A stretch of DNA of 64,000 nt, from positions 1 to 64,000 of the forward strand of contig JAHDVF020000732.1 of the NCBI GenBank assembly GCA_022606425.2, written 5' to 3'. A program made the position numbers and the translations under genes. Each line of letters opens with the position of its first letter. The first letter of the stretch is position 1. The DNA comes from Lepidostoma basale (Eukaryota > Arthropoda > Insecta > Trichoptera > Lepidostomatidae). The notes beneath the pieces were generated by a model. It saw only the letters and a list, made by a program, of their open reading frames with translations. It did not search any database and was not told the DNA's origin. This document shows, one piece after another, positions 63,891-64,000 of the stretch.

Positions 63891-64000
63891 ATATATTTGT
63901 TAAAAACACAAAAATATTGAATGAATTAAAAAATGATAAAATTAGAATTTATCGAAGTTTTTTGGGGTGTATGAATTGATTGAGGGCGAAACAAATATAA

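Noticed and set aside
1..64000. CRISPR array, bacterial operon or phage content
   Set aside because: Composition, LINE content and lack of long ORFs are those of a eukaryotic intergenic or intronic region. Spaced direct repeats are microsatellites.

Overview
This 64-kb window looks like non-coding DNA from an AT-rich arthropod genome, most likely an insect. I found no host protein-coding exon, rRNA or functional tRNA gene that I can defend. Every translation I recognise belongs to a mobile element, and almost all are broken. The insect call rests on the non-LTR retrotransposon families and the mariner; the order cannot be fixed from the sequence alone.

Layout. (1) The most abundant element, called 'family A' here, is a non-LTR retrotransposon present as more than twenty 5'-truncated 3' ends on both strands. 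They carry the C-terminal end of the reverse-transcriptase ORF (LRWFGH..., RGRPRKTW, RRACMTRCMNVEE) and end in (TTAG)n or (GTT)n. The best copy is 38869-39560. (2) C-terminal ends of at least seven other non-LTR families lie at 463-776, 3246-3480, 10135-10245, 15455-15680, 18050-18665, 18700-19080, 29215-30360, 30983-31275, 36935-37260, 42350-42665, 49500-49625 and 62430-62765. Many end in (GAA)n. (3) tRNA-derived SINEs lie at 5334-5590, 12905-13165, 44864-45080 and 57200-57385. (4) DNA transposons: an internally deleted mariner (50287-51355) and two MITE-like elements with terminal inverted repeats (24436-24675 and 25504-25888). (5) A large set of short palindromic or linear repeats is scattered through the window. 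(6) Between them lie GC-richer unique islands with homeodomain-type TAATTA strings, as expected of a long intron or gene desert near a regulatory gene. That is inference.

The most interesting system is set (5). Several families with different sequences share one architecture: CTGANGA, one unpaired base, a short stem-loop, GAAAC, two or more bases, then GTC (or ATC, TTC, GTT). This is the conserved order of a type I hammerhead self-cleaving ribozyme with a tiny stem III. Six copies keep every core residue (9328-9358 -, 14031-14062 +, 31416-31446 +, 37952-37982 -, 38061-38091 +, 54571-54600 -) and many more are one or two changes away. In most loci the motif sits in both arms of an inverted repeat. 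Two copies have perfect 13-bp target-site duplications and one is nested inside a family A LINE with a 5-bp duplication, so these are mobile. Hammerhead motifs are known from Penelope-like elements and small retrozymes, so a non-autonomous ribozyme-bearing retroelement is the leading reading. No autonomous partner is visible here.

Other notable points: a LINE whose 5' part is inverted exactly as twin priming predicts (18050-18665), a recurring composite of family A 3' end with an unrelated head (26720-26850 and 46015-46135), an over-represented octamer TACGAGTA that twice forms a 16-bp palindrome, a five-run G-quadruplex motif, and several perfect hairpins.
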